This document shows, piece after piece, positions 29,901 to 40,031 of a stretch of DNA of 64,000 nucleotides (position 1 is its first letter; the number at the start of each line of letters is the position of its first letter). Location of the stretch: assembly GCA_028714675.1 (NCBI GenBank), contig JAQTLV010000003.1, forward strand, positions 248,001 through 312,000, in the 5' to 3' direction. Origin of the DNA: Sulfurovaceae bacterium (GTDB lineage Bacteria; Campylobacterota; Campylobacteria; Campylobacterales; Sulfurovaceae). The translations under genes were made by a program, and so were the position numbers. The notes beneath the pieces were generated by a model. That model worked only from the letters and a program-made list of their open reading frames with translations. It made no database searches and was not told the origin of the DNA.

Positions 29901-31043
29901 CTAATTTTTAACTTTTTTATACAAAACAAAAGAAGAGCTTGTGATAAGTATAGAAACGCCCAATATAATGAAAAAATGCTGCAAACCAAAGTAACTTATT
30001 ATCGGATGAAAAACTATAGGAGATGCAAATTGTCCAGCGAAAAAAGCTCCAGTTAGGTATCCAGAAGCTTTTGTTCTTCTGCTGTGATGAACAATCTCAA
30101 GCATCCATGCCATCGTAGCAGTCATAAGGAGTCCACCGCCAAATCCCATGATAGGTGATGTGAAGAAGAAAAAATACACATTGGTTATATTTCCTATAGC
30201 TGTAAATCCGATGGCTAAAATAATCAACCCGATAAACCAAATATCGGCAAAGCCAAAATGCTTTTTGAATTTCGAAAAACTAATAGCGCCTAATGCGTTT
30301 GATGCCATTGCTGTTGATATGATAAATCCAGCCAATGTACCGCTAGCACCAAAATGGTTTATCATCAAAAATGGCATCTGAGTAGGTAAGACATAAAAAA
30401 TCAACATAAGTATAAACGCTAAAATATATATAAAATGTACTTTATCTGGTAATTCTCTGTCGTCTTCTAGTTCTGATAGTGAGCTAGGCTCTTTTAAAAA
30501 TAGTACTATCATAGGCAAAACAAGAAAGCCTATGAGATATATACCAAAAGGATATCTCCATGCGATATCGCTTAATATACCACCACCGCTTATAAACAAT
30601 ACGCCACCTACTGATATAAAAGCACTTTGCAATCCCATAAATTTATCTCTGGCTTTGCCATGAAAATAAAATCCTGTTAATGTGGTTCCTACAATCATAA
30701 TAATAGCTATGGCAAGTCCCAAAAACATTCTAGAAATTAATAATGATTCAATATTGTTTAGGTAAAGTCCAGCACTTCCAGCTATGGCAAATAAAATAAG
30801 TGCAAATATCGCATTTGTGATAATCGATGTACGATGGACAAAATGACCCAAAAATGGAGCCAACATAGCTATAACAAGAGATGGAAGTGTTATCATGAGT
30901 CTTGATAATAATTCTATGTTCGATACATTTTTGAAATGTTCGCCAAGGTGCGGAAGTGATGTTACTATTGCTGTGTTTGACATAACGCCTAACATCGCAA
31001 TTAAAAGGAGTGTTATTTTAGTAGATGTTTCTACTTTTTTCAT
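29901..31043 (-). CDS. MFS transporter
   Basis: A 380-residue inner-membrane protein with about 12 hydrophobic helices and the major-facilitator loop motif between helices 2 and 3 (GHFVHRTSI). The substrate is unclear; the fold resembles drug/H+ antiporters and sugar-efflux proteins of the 12-helix class. It stands alone, with its start 26 bases from the initiator tRNA gene on the same strand. No clear ribosome-binding site is seen. Confidence 0.82.
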   Translation of the reverse strand: MKKVETSTKITLLLIAMLGVMSNTAIVTSLPHLGEHFKNVSNIELLSRLMITLPSLVIAMLAPFLGHFVHRTSIITNAIFALILFAIAGSAGLYLNNIESLLISRMFLGLAIAIIMIVGTTLTGFYFHGKARDKFMGLQSAFISVGGVLFISGGGILSDIAWRYPFGIYLIGFLVLPMIVLFLKEPSSLSELEDDRELPDKVHFIYILAFILMLIFYVLPTQMPFLMINHFGASGTLAGFIISTAMASNALGAISFSKFKKHFGFADIWFIGLIILAIGFTAIGNITNVYFFFFTSPIMGFGGGLLMTATMAWMLEIVHHSRRTKASGYLTGAFFAGQFASPIVFHPIISYFGLQHFFIILGVSILITSSSFVLYKKVKN

Positions 31044-31069
31044 ATTAGAACTTAAAACTTTATTTTGAT

Positions 31070-31146
<77 letters not shown>

Positions 31147-31170
31147 ACAGATTGGAAAATATCCAAGTGG

Positions 31171-31244
31171 TGGATGGGGTAAAGGGATTCGAACCCCTGA
31201 TGACTGGACCAAAACCAGTTGCCTTACCGCTTGGCTATACCCCA
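31171..31244 (-). tRNA. tRNA-Gln (TTG)
   Basis: A 74-base cloverleaf with TTG in the anticodon loop (GTTTTGGTC), acceptor stem TGGGGTA paired with TACCCCA, the T-loop GGTTCGAATCC, and encoded CCA. It lies 24 bases upstream of tRNA-fMet in the same transcript. Confidence 0.95.
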
Positions 31245-31351
31245 ATAGTTAGCTATTGTTGTGGACGGCATTATATCGCAAAGGATAAACAAAGTCAATA
31301 CCTTTTTGAAAAAGTTTTAATAAAATATTAATATTTTGAAGTCTTAAAAGG

Positions 31352-31357
31352 TATAAT
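31352..31357 (+). promoter_or_regulatory. Probable -10 element of ribBA
   Basis: TATAAT, 34 bases before the ribBA start codon in otherwise AT-rich DNA; no -35 consensus is visible. Confidence 0.45.
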
Positions 31358-31390
31358 TACAACAAAGATATAAAGTATAAGGTTTTAAAA

Positions 31391-32419
31391 ATGAAGCAAT
31401 CCATTCAAAGAGTAGAAGAAGCACTTCAAGCCATTAAACACGGTCAAATGGTAATAATGATGGATGATGAGGATAGAGAAAATGAGGGCGATTTAGTATA
31501 TGCCGCAACCTTTAGTACACCAGAACTTGTAAATTTTATGGCAAAAGAGGCTAGAGGGCTTATATGCGCACCTATAACAGCCGATTTGGCTAAAAAACTA
31601 GATTTGATGCCAATGGTAGAAAATAATAACTCAAATCACGAAACAGCCTTTACGGTTTCTATCGACTTAACAACGGCAACAACAGGCATATCTGCATTGG
31701 AGAGAAATGATTGTATACTCAAACTTGCTCATCCAACAGCACATGATAGTGATTTTGTGCGTCCAGGACATATATTTCCACTTATCGCAAAAGATGGTGG
31801 TGTGTTGGTTCGTACTGGGCATACAGAGGGTTCTGTAGATTTGTTTAAACTCGCTGGTATCGCTCCTGTTGGAGTTATATGTGAAATTATCAAAGATGAT
31901 GGCACTATGGCTAGACGGGATGATCTTGAAATTTTTGCTAAAAAACATAGCCTAAAAATAGTTTATATATCTGATATTGTTGAGTATAGATTGGCAAATG
32001 AAAAACTTATTGAAAAAGTGAATGAAAAAGAAATAGAATTATATTCATCAAAAGCATTTTTAATAGAGTATAAAGATCATTTAAATAGAGTTCATAAAGT
32101 TGTTCAATTTGGTAAAACTAGCGAAGTTGCAAATGTAAAATTTCATAACATAGGGCTTGATAGCGAACTTATACTAAATAGCAAAAGATTTGAAGTTTTA
32201 ACTAGAAGTATAGACTACATAAAAGCAAATGGCGGGATATTGGTATTTTTAGATACACAAACTATATCACACGAACAAGCAAAAGAGTTTGGAGTAGGTG
32301 CACAAATACTAAAAGATTTGGGTATATCAAAAATAAAACTACTCACAACGAATGCTGAAACGGAATTTGTAGGCTTAGCTGGATTTGGTCTAGATGTGGT
32401 AGAAAAAATTATCATCTAA
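31391..32419 (+). CDS. ribB: RibBA-like 3,4-dihydroxy-2-butanone-4-phosphate synthase
   Basis: A 342-residue protein of riboflavin synthesis. The N-terminal 200 residues are a complete DHBP synthase, with the Mg/substrate motif DDEDRENEGDL, RPGHIFPL and RTGHTEGSVDL; it makes the four-carbon unit of riboflavin from ribulose 5-phosphate. The C-terminal 140 residues align in position with GTP cyclohydrolase II but lack its zinc-binding Cys cluster and GDxxxS-type catalytic region. The second activity is therefore probably lost, as reported for other Campylobacterota RibBA proteins. A separate RibA would be needed. The next gene begins one base after its stop. Confidence 0.92.
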   Translation: MKQSIQRVEEALQAIKHGQMVIMMDDEDRENEGDLVYAATFSTPELVNFMAKEARGLICAPITADLAKKLDLMPMVENNNSNHETAFTVSIDLTTATTGISALERNDCILKLAHPTAHDSDFVRPGHIFPLIAKDGGVLVRTGHTEGSVDLFKLAGIAPVGVICEIIKDDGTMARRDDLEIFAKKHSLKIVYISDIVEYRLANEKLIEKVNEKEIELYSSKAFLIEYKDHLNRVHKVVQFGKTSEVANVKFHNIGLDSELILNSKRFEVLTRSIDYIKANGGILVFLDTQTISHEQAKEFGVGAQILKDLGISKIKLLTTNAETEFVGLAGFGLDVVEKIII

Positions 32420-32420
32420 T

Positions 32421-33953
32421 ATGTTTAAAAATAGATCTGTAACAACTATTTATATTTGGGGTATGTTGATTACTTTTCTTTTTGCATTGATGTTTATAAT
32501 ACTTCTTATATATGAGGAGTATAATGATTTTGATAGAGAATCTTCAACAATTAGAAAAACATATATAGATACTCAAAAAAATAATATAAAATTTAATGTT
32601 GAGCAAGCTCATGCTTTTTTGAGCCAAATCAACAAAAATTATTCAAAAGTATCAACTGATAATATATTAAAATCTATAGAAAATATTTATACAAAAAATG
32701 CTCCCAAAGGAAATATATTTATATTTGACAAAAATGGAAATATGCTATTTTATCCAAATAATAAAAACTACAAAAAGACGCAACCAATACTCTACAAAAA
32801 TATAAAAAGGGGCGATTTTATAACATATAAATATCAAGATAGAGAAAAATTGGCATATATAAAGCCTTTTGCTCCTTTGGGCTGGAATATAGGTAGCGAA
32901 GTTTTTATAGATGATGCTCAAAAAGAGATAAATAGACAAAAGCTGGAGCTTAAAAAAAGACTAATAAAGATAATGATGGAGATACTATCGCTCTCTGTTA
33001 TACTTTTTGGTTTTTCTATTATTTGGGTTGGTGTAGTGCATAATATTATACTAAAACAGATAGCAACTTTTAGTAGCTTTTTTCAAAGAGCTTCTCAAAA
33101 TTACACCTCTATAAATATAGAAGATATTGATATAAAAGAGTTTAGGGCAATGGTGCCATATGCCAATAGTATGGTAGATGAAATTCATGCTAAAAAAAAT
33201 AAACTCAAAGATATGAATATGATATTGGAGAAAAAAGTAAATAGAAAAACGCAAGATTTAGAAAGACAAAACAAACTTCTCGCAGAAGAAAAAAATTTTA
33301 GTGAATCTTTGGTTAAGGTGCAAGATAACTTTATAAGAAACTCGATTCATGAAATAAATACGCCATTAGCGGTAATACTGACTCATATAGACATACATAA
33401 ACTAAAACTTGGAAACAATGATTATCTTTCAAAGATAGAAGCAGCCACAAAGATGATAGCAAACATATATGATGATTTGAGCTATATGGTCAAAAAGAAT
33501 AGAGTAGAGTATGAAAAAGAAACTATAGATATGAGTGATTTTTTAGCGAATAGGATAGATTTTTTTATACAAATAGCAAATGGCAATAAACAAAAAATAA
33601 TTTCAGATATCCAAAGTGATATATTTATATCTTTTCCTCCAATTGAATTACAAAGGGTTATAGATAATAATTTATCAAATGCTATTAAATATGCTAAAAA
33701 ATCAAGTAATATAATGGTAAATCTAAAAAAATACAAAAATCAAATAATTTTAGAATTTATAACAGAATCTAAAGTGATTCAAGATACTAAGAAAATCTTT
33801 GATCCTTTTCATAGGGAAAATAGTTATATATCTGGCTTTGGTCTAGGACTGGAGATAGTAAAAAGTATATGCGACAAAAGAGAGATAAAAATAGATGTTA
33901 AATCAGATAAAAGTAGCACGGTATTTAGATATGTATTTGGAAACTTGAAATGA
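32421..33953 (+). CDS. Sensor histidine kinase with periplasmic Cache-like domain
   Basis: A 510-residue membrane kinase. Helices at about residues 10-33 and 190-215 enclose a periplasmic domain of about 155 residues (with IFDKNGNMLFYP and LAYIKPFAPLGWNIGSEV), typical of single Cache sensors for small organic acids. A HAMP-like linker and coiled coil follow. The phospho-acceptor is H310 in HEINTPLAV. The ATPase domain has NNLSNAIKYA and a GFGLGLEI G2 box, while the usual DxG G1 box looks weakened (FITESKVI). Its stop overlaps the regulator start by 4 bases. Lying upstream of the acetate cluster, it may sense acetate or a related acid (inference). Confidence 0.85.
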   Translation: MFKNRSVTTIYIWGMLITFLFALMFIILLIYEEYNDFDRESSTIRKTYIDTQKNNIKFNVEQAHAFLSQINKNYSKVSTDNILKSIENIYTKNAPKGNIFIFDKNGNMLFYPNNKNYKKTQPILYKNIKRGDFITYKYQDREKLAYIKPFAPLGWNIGSEVFIDDAQKEINRQKLELKKRLIKIMMEILSLSVILFGFSIIWVGVVHNIILKQIATFSSFFQRASQNYTSINIEDIDIKEFRAMVPYANSMVDEIHAKKNKLKDMNMILEKKVNRKTQDLERQNKLLAEEKNFSESLVKVQDNFIRNSIHEINTPLAVILTHIDIHKLKLGNNDYLSKIEAATKMIANIYDDLSYMVKKNRVEYEKETIDMSDFLANRIDFFIQIANGNKQKIISDIQSDIFISFPPIELQRVIDNNLSNAIKYAKKSSNIMVNLKKYKNQIILEFITESKVIQDTKKIFDPFHRENSYISGFGLGLEIVKSICDKREIKIDVKSDKSSTVFRYVFGNLK

Positions 33954-34615
33954 AAATATTATTACTAGAAGATGAGATAATGCTGCAAGAGGCAATAATA
34001 GAATATCTATTGTCTTATGGTTATGAGATCGATGCTTATGAAGATGGAGAGGAGCTATATAAAAATGTTGACGATTTTACAAAATATGATATTTTTGTTT
34101 TTGATATAAATACGCCAACAATAGATGGACTTAGTTTGCTGCAAAAACTCCAAGAAAATAAAATATTTGCACCAACTATATTTATAAGTGCGATTACACA
34201 GATAGAGCAAATTAGCAAAGCTTATGAACTTGGTTGTTATGATTATCTCAAAAAGCCTTTCCATCTCAAAGAACTTTTACTACATATAGAAAGATTATGC
34301 AAACATACAAACCAAGATGACAAAGATATAATAAAAATAACCAAGATGTACACATACGACAAACAAAATAAAAGATTGTTTTTTGATAATGAAGAACAAA
34401 AGCTTACGCTTAGACAGATTCAAATATTACATCTTTTGGCAACAAATATAGATAAAACTATAGATTTTGAGAGACTTAGATATGATATATGGGATAGGCT
34501 AGATATCGACAATGCTACCATACGAGCAGAAGTGCATAGACTAAAGGGAATTTTGAAAGAAGACATAATCGAGAGTATAAAAAGTGTAGGATATAAACTC
34601 CAAAGAATAAAATAA
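33950..34615 (+). CDS. OmpR-family response regulator
   Basis: A 221-residue regulator coupled to the preceding kinase by an ATGA overlap. The receiver has acidic residues E7-D8, phospho-acceptor D52 in FVFDINTP, FISA in place of the usual Thr/Ser strand, and KKPFHL. The winged-helix output domain spans about 130-220 (ending SVGYKLQRI). It resembles the first regulator of this window in length and layout. The acetate porin gene starts 92 bases downstream, making that cluster the most likely target. Confidence 0.92.
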   Translation: MKILLLEDEIMLQEAIIEYLLSYGYEIDAYEDGEELYKNVDDFTKYDIFVFDINTPTIDGLSLLQKLQENKIFAPTIFISAITQIEQISKAYELGCYDYLKKPFHLKELLLHIERLCKHTNQDDKDIIKITKMYTYDKQNKRLFFDNEEQKLTLRQIQILHLLATNIDKTIDFERLRYDIWDRLDIDNATIRAEVHRLKGILKEDIIESIKSVGYKLQRIK

Positions 34616-34707
34616 AGTAAATTTTTATATTTTTTTCAAATGCTATGTTTTTGCTATTTTGACCATTCATAATATGATTGCAATAATAATTTTACAAAGG
34701 ATTGGGT

Positions 34708-36027
34708 ATGCGAAAGATTACACTTAGCTTTATGGCGATATCATGTTTAGCCACTAGCTCAATGGCGTATGATACTATATCAGAAGCTATTGAAAATGCT
34801 AAATTTTCTGGACAAGCAAGAGCTTTTTATATAGACAGAACATATGAAGGTACTGTAAATAATAATAGAAACTCTCTTGCAGTTGGAGGACATCTTGGAT
34901 TTGAAACAGGGGATTTTAATGGTTTAAGTTTGGGTGCTAGAATGTATACTACAAATTTTATAGATATACATGATGGTGACCCTAGAACATCAGCAAGTTT
35001 TGATCCATCACTATTTGGTGGAAATTATGACTCTTATACTTATTTGGGTGAATTGTATTTAAATTACAAAATCAGCAATACAAATATAAAAGCAGGTCGA
35101 CAAAAACTTGATACTCCTATGGCTGGGAGTGATGATGCTAGAATGTTGCCAAATCTTTTTGAAGCAATTGTGATAAGCAATACAGATATAAAAGATACAA
35201 CTTTAATAGCTGCTCATGTAACAAAAGAGAGCGTAGGTACTTTTGGGAATGTTTATTCACCAGGGGCTTTAAGTATTCAAAGTGGTTATGGTTTGGGGTT
35301 TAAAGATGGAACAAGTGGTAAGTTCGAAAATATGGGACATATTGCACTTGGAAGTGGTAATGACACAGATGGTGTAACAGCCATCGCTGGCATATACACA
35401 GGAATTCCTAATTTAAAACTTCAAGCTTGGGACTATTATGCTCATGACATATTAAATGCTTTATATCTGCAGGCTGATTATGGTTGGGATTGTAAACTTA
35501 ACCCAAATATCAAGATGAGTGCTTCTGCTCAATATATCAATGAGAGTGATGTTGGCGACAAACTAGCAGGAAGTGTTGATAGTAATTATTGGGGAATTAA
35601 GCTTGGGAGTAAAATCAAAGATTTAGATTTATCTGTAGCTTATTCGCAAACTGGTAAAAGCACAGGTGATTCAATGAATGGTGGTGTTATCAGTCCTTGG
35701 GGTGGAATGCCTGCATTTACACAAGGTATGGTCACTCGTCATCAATTTTTTGCTGATACAACAGCTATAAAAGGAACTGTCGGTTATAATCTAAAATCAC
35801 TTACTAACTTACCTTTAAATGCTTCTGCTTACTATGTTGACTATGATATAGGAAGCGCAAATACTTATCAAGCAGGCACTAGTTGGACCGCAACAGAAGC
35901 TGGATTTGATATAGCATATAAGCCAAGCAGCAGTCTTGAATTGAAACTTAGAGCAAATTTCCCTAGAGATTTTGCTCCAAATCAAGATTGGAATGAATAT
36001 AGAGTAATTGCAAATTATAATTTCTAA
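34708..36027 (+). CDS. Outer-membrane porin of the Campylobacterota OprD-like type
   Basis: A 439-residue exported beta-barrel protein. I use ATG 34708 because AAAGG lies 7 bases upstream; the open TTG at 34702 is too close to it. A signal peptide ends near MAYDTISEA. The rest alternates short polar turns with amphipathic strands and ends in a terminal aromatic (NYNF), as barrel proteins do. The stretch TNIKAGRQKLDTPMAGSDDARMLPNLFEA is typical of OprD-type specific porins. Its position before actP and acs suggests entry of acetate or other carboxylates. Confidence 0.85.
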   Translation: MRKITLSFMAISCLATSSMAYDTISEAIENAKFSGQARAFYIDRTYEGTVNNNRNSLAVGGHLGFETGDFNGLSLGARMYTTNFIDIHDGDPRTSASFDPSLFGGNYDSYTYLGELYLNYKISNTNIKAGRQKLDTPMAGSDDARMLPNLFEAIVISNTDIKDTTLIAAHVTKESVGTFGNVYSPGALSIQSGYGLGFKDGTSGKFENMGHIALGSGNDTDGVTAIAGIYTGIPNLKLQAWDYYAHDILNALYLQADYGWDCKLNPNIKMSASAQYINESDVGDKLAGSVDSNYWGIKLGSKIKDLDLSVAYSQTGKSTGDSMNGGVISPWGGMPAFTQGMVTRHQFFADTTAIKGTVGYNLKSLTNLPLNASAYYVDYDIGSANTYQAGTSWTATEAGFDIAYKPSSSLELKLRANFPRDFAPNQDWNEYRVIANYNF

Positions 36028-36038
36028 AAGGAGAAATC

Positions 36039-36347
36039 ATGAATTCAGATATGATAAAAGATATTATGGCAAATCCAAAATATCAAGAGTTGGTTCAAAA
36101 AAGAGGTAGATTCGCTTGGATTCTATCTCTTATAGTTATAGTAGTATATTTCAGTTTTGTTTTAATTGTAGCTTTTGATCCAAAATTATTGGCGATAAAA
36201 CTATATGGTGTTACAACATTGGCGATACCAGTTGGCGTTGCTATAATAATTATGTCATTTGTTTTGACAGGTGTTTATGTAAAAAGAGCTAATAGTGAAT
36301 TTGATGATATGGTTGCAGAAATAAAAAATTCTGTAAAGAAAGGATAA
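36039..36347 (+). CDS. DUF485 membrane protein
   Basis: A 102-residue protein with two membrane helices (about 28-50 and 60-85) and the DUF485 family N-terminus ([19 protein letters not shown]). Homologues (E. coli YjcH) are regularly encoded immediately before the acetate symporter ActP, as here, with a 4-base gap. A helper role for the transporter is likely but its mechanism is not known. AAGGAG precedes the ATG. Confidence 0.93.
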   Translation: MNSDMIKDIMANPKYQELVQKRGRFAWILSLIVIVVYFSFVLIVAFDPKLLAIKLYGVTTLAIPVGVAIIIMSFVLTGVYVKRANSEFDDMVAEIKNSVKKG

Positions 36348-36351
36348 AAGT

Positions 36352-38175
36352 ATGAAAAAAATATTTACTATATTTTTAGCTCTTGGAGCATTTGCATTTG
36401 CTACAGGTCTTGAGGGTGGAGTAGAAAAACAACCTCTTAATGTATCTGCAATCGTAATGTTTTTGGTTTTCGTCGCTGGTACGCTAGGAATTACCTATTG
36501 GGCTGCTAAAAGAACAAAAACAGCAAAAGATTTTTATGCTGCTGGCGGTGGAATTACAGGTTTTCAAAATGGTTTAGCAATCGCTGGGGACTATATGTCA
36601 GCAGCATCTTTCCTCGGAATATCTGCAATGGTTTATGAAAAAGGTTATGATGGACTTATATACTCTATAGGTTTTTTAGTTGGTTGGCCTGTAATACTAT
36701 TTTTAATGTCAGAAAGACTAAGAAATCTTGGTAAATATACATTTGCCGATGTTGCTTCTTATAGATTAAAGCAAACACCAATTAGAACATTAGCTGCTGC
36801 TGGATCTGTTGTAACTGTATTGCTTTATCTTATAGCTCAAATGGTAGGAGCAGGACAGCTTATACAAATGTTGTTCGGATTGCCTTACTCTTCTGCTGTT
36901 GTATTGGTTGGAATACTAATGATTCTTTATGTTACATTCGGTGGAATGCTAGCTACTACTTGGGTTCAAATCATTAAAGCAGTATTGCTGCTCTCTGGTG
37001 CTACATTTATGGCTTTGGCTGTTATGGTTCATTTTGGCTTTAGTCCAGACGCACTTTTTGCAAAAGCAATGGAGATCAAGATGACAAGTGCTGATGCTGC
37101 ATTTAAACTAGCAAGTGATGCAAACGCAACTGCACAAGCTGCTTTAGCTTCTGCTACTTCTGATGCAAACATCACAGCCCTTACAGACGCTGCTACTCAA
37201 GCATCAAAAAAAGCAGCTAATGCAGCTAAAGAGGTAAAAGCAGCTAGTGGTATATTGGCTCCTGGTGGATTCTTGCCTGATCCAATTTCTGCTATTTCAC
37301 TTGGTCTAGCCCTTATGCTAGGAACAGCTGGATTACCACATATTTTAATGAGATTTTTTACAGTTGCTGATGCAAAAGAAGCGAGAAAATCAGTATTTTA
37401 TGCAACTGGTTTCATAGGATATTTTTATATCCTTACTTTCATAATCGGTTTTGGTGCTATTGTAATGGTTTATAATAATCCACAATATATAGATTTAGCA
37501 AAACAAGCTGTCGAAGGTGGTTATCCATTGTTGGGTGGTAAAAATATGCCTGCAATTCATTTAGCTCAAGCTGTTGGTGGAAATTTCTTTTTAGGATTTA
37601 TTTCTGCAGTTGCATTTGCTACAATACTTGCTGTTGTTTCTGGTCTTACACTAGCAGGTGCTAGTGCAATTTCGCATGATTTGTATGCTAGTGTATTTAG
37701 ACATGGTCGTGTTGACGAAGCAACCGAAATGAAAGTATCAAAAATGGCTACATTAGTTCTTGGAATTTTAGCTATTATTCTTGGTATTATTTTTGAAAAA
37801 CAAAATATTGCATTTATGGTTGGTCTTGCTTTTGCAGTTGCTGCTTCAGCAAACTTCCCTGTATTGTTTCTTTCAATGTTTTGGAAAAAACTTACTACAA
37901 GAGGTGCTTTGATAGGTGGTGCGATGGGTCTAACTACGGCTATTGTTCTTGTTATATTAAGCCCTGTTGTTTGGGTGGATGTATTTAAGAATGCTGAGGC
38001 TATATTCCCATATAAACATCCAGCATTGTTTTCTGTAACTGTTGCATTTTTCTTTACTTGGTTATTCTCTATTACAGATAATAGTCAAAGTGCGAAAGAT
38101 GAAATGGCTGCATTTGATGCTCAAGATGTTAGAAGTCAAACAGGTATAGGCGCAGAAGGTGCCATATCACACTAA
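36352..38175 (+). CDS. actP: Cation/acetate symporter
   Basis: A 607-residue sodium:solute symporter of the ActP group, importing acetate and similar short carboxylates. An N-terminal signal-like helix is followed by about 13 membrane helices; family marks are [33 protein letters not shown] and [22 protein letters not shown]. Between them, at about residues 245-300, is a long Ala-rich hydrophilic insert ([18 protein letters not shown]...), which is repetitive and probably an extended periplasmic or cytoplasmic helix. It is expressed with DUF485 and the downstream genes of the cluster. Confidence 0.95.
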   Translation: MKKIFTIFLALGAFAFATGLEGGVEKQPLNVSAIVMFLVFVAGTLGITYWAAKRTKTAKDFYAAGGGITGFQNGLAIAGDYMSAASFLGISAMVYEKGYDGLIYSIGFLVGWPVILFLMSERLRNLGKYTFADVASYRLKQTPIRTLAAAGSVVTVLLYLIAQMVGAGQLIQMLFGLPYSSAVVLVGILMILYVTFGGMLATTWVQIIKAVLLLSGATFMALAVMVHFGFSPDALFAKAMEIKMTSADAAFKLASDANATAQAALASATSDANITALTDAATQASKKAANAAKEVKAASGILAPGGFLPDPISAISLGLALMLGTAGLPHILMRFFTVADAKEARKSVFYATGFIGYFYILTFIIGFGAIVMVYNNPQYIDLAKQAVEGGYPLLGGKNMPAIHLAQAVGGNFFLGFISAVAFATILAVVSGLTLAGASAISHDLYASVFRHGRVDEATEMKVSKMATLVLGILAIILGIIFEKQNIAFMVGLAFAVAASANFPVLFLSMFWKKLTTRGALIGGAMGLTTAIVLVILSPVVWVDVFKNAEAIFPYKHPALFSVTVAFFFTWLFSITDNSQSAKDEMAAFDAQDVRSQTGIGAEGAISH

Positions 38176-38214
38176 AATAATCTGTCAGGCTTTTGCCATG
38201 GCAGAGGAGGTTAA

Positions 38215-40029
38215 ATGAATCAATTGCTCGATTCGCTAAAAGAACATCTACCATTTTCTATACTTGATGATATGGCACTTGAAATATTGCGAAAAAATAC
38301 AAAAATAGGGTATTATCCAAACAATAGTGTCCTCGTCTTAAATGGTCATGCATTTGAATTTGTATATATAGTGATAAAAGGTCAAGTCGAAGCAAGAAGT
38401 GATGGTGAATTATTGGATATATATAGCAATAATGATGTATTTGGTGCAATAGAGATACTAAAAAACGAATTATCTACTTATGAATATACGGTATCCGAAG
38501 AGCTTATATGTTTTGAACTTAATAAAAATACTTTCTTTGAACTATGTGATAAATATACCGAATTTAGAGATTATTTTTTTCTATCTTTAGTCGAAAGAGC
38601 AAATTCTCTTAAAAATAAAAAAGAGTACGAATCTATGGGTGACTTGATGATATCTAGACTGGATAGAAGTATACTCCATCAAGCATGCATAATTGACGGC
38701 TCTACTCCTGTAGCAAAAGCTCTTGAGACGATGGAAAACGCTAGAGTGTCATCCATATTGGTTAAAAACAGAGAAGGGTATGGAATAGTTACTGATGCAG
38801 ATCTTAGATATTATATATTGAATTCTGATAGTATAGATAATATATCACAAATACAAACTTATCCTATGATATCAACTACCGAGGGTGAGTTTTTATTTAA
38901 TATATTGCTTCTTATGACACAAAAATCAATAAAACATTTACCAGTTTTTTCAAAAAATAAAGAGTTAATAGGCGTTTTAGAATTGATTGATTTGTTGAGC
39001 TTTTTTTCGAATCAAACATATCTTGTAAATATACAAATGCAAAATGCCAATACTTTAGAAGATGTTATAAAAGCATCTTCTAGACTAGAGGTAATGGTAA
39101 GAGCGTTGCATTCCAAAGGTGTTAAAAGTAGATATATAGCTAGAATAGTATCTGACATAAACAAGAGAATGTACAATAAATTATTTAGTCTAATTTTGCC
39201 AAAAGAGTGGCAAGAAAATGCCTCATTGATACTACTTGGAAGCGAAGGTAGATCTGAGCAAATACTCAGAACAGATCAAGATAATGCTATCATATTCAAA
39301 GCAGGATTTAAACCAAATAACATACAAGAAATTACAACTAAATTTGTAGAAGCATTGGATGCTATAGGTTTTCCTAGATGTGCTGGAAATGTAATGATTA
39401 TAAATCCGATGTGGTGCAAGAGTATAGATGAATACAAGACAACAATAGATGAGTGGTGTGAGCATCCAAACTATGAAAATATAATGGATATGGCAATTTT
39501 GTTCGACTCTTTTAGTGTTGCTGGAGATGACAAAATACATAATGAAGTTATGGGGTATTTAAAAAACTCCATTGATTCAAATCCAATACTTATTAGACAC
39601 TTAGCAAAATCTATAGAAAATTTTGACTCCGCAATCGGTATATTTTCTCAATTTGTCACAAGCGGAAAAGGACACAGAGGAGAAATAGATATAAAAAAAT
39701 CTGCCATTTTTCCAATGATACATGGCATTAGAACATTGGCTATTGAATATAAAATTGAAGTTACTAACACATATGAAAGAATCAAAGAGTTAAATAATTT
39801 GGGTTTTTTCAATAGGGAAGATGCACACGATATGATTGAGTCTCTTGAAATTTTAAATTCCATTAGACTAAATACCCAATTGTCCTTGCCAAGTTCGGCT
39901 ATAAGCAATTATATATCAATAAATTCTCTAAGTAAAATACAAAGAGATTTACTAAAAGATGCACTAAAAACAGTAAGCAAGTTTAAGAAAACAATTCAAT
40001 ATCACTATAAACTTTCTTTGGTAGGATAA
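38215..40029 (+). CDS. cNMP-binding / CBS / DUF294 nucleotidyltransferase-like regulator
   Basis: A 604-residue cytoplasmic protein with four parts: a cyclic-nucleotide-binding-like barrel (about 1-130), a pair of CBS domains (about 150-275) that bind adenine nucleotides, a DUF294 nucleotidyltransferase-like domain with LGSEGRSEQILRTDQDNAI, and the DUF294 C-terminal helical domain. The GS...DxD pattern is that of nucleotidyl transferases, so it may modify a protein or small molecule in response to energy charge. Such genes often sit beside actP and a DnaQ-like exonuclease, as here, but the function is unproved. AGAGGAGG precedes the start. Confidence 0.88.
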   Translation: MNQLLDSLKEHLPFSILDDMALEILRKNTKIGYYPNNSVLVLNGHAFEFVYIVIKGQVEARSDGELLDIYSNNDVFGAIEILKNELSTYEYTVSEELICFELNKNTFFELCDKYTEFRDYFFLSLVERANSLKNKKEYESMGDLMISRLDRSILHQACIIDGSTPVAKALETMENARVSSILVKNREGYGIVTDADLRYYILNSDSIDNISQIQTYPMISTTEGEFLFNILLLMTQKSIKHLPVFSKNKELIGVLELIDLLSFFSNQTYLVNIQMQNANTLEDVIKASSRLEVMVRALHSKGVKSRYIARIVSDINKRMYNKLFSLILPKEWQENASLILLGSEGRSEQILRTDQDNAIIFKAGFKPNNIQEITTKFVEALDAIGFPRCAGNVMIINPMWCKSIDEYKTTIDEWCEHPNYENIMDMAILFDSFSVAGDDKIHNEVMGYLKNSIDSNPILIRHLAKSIENFDSAIGIFSQFVTSGKGHRGEIDIKKSAIFPMIHGIRTLAIEYKIEVTNTYERIKELNNLGFFNREDAHDMIESLEILNSIRLNTQLSLPSSAISNYISINSLSKIQRDLLKDALKTVSKFKKTIQYHYKLSLVG

Positions 40030-40031
40030 TA

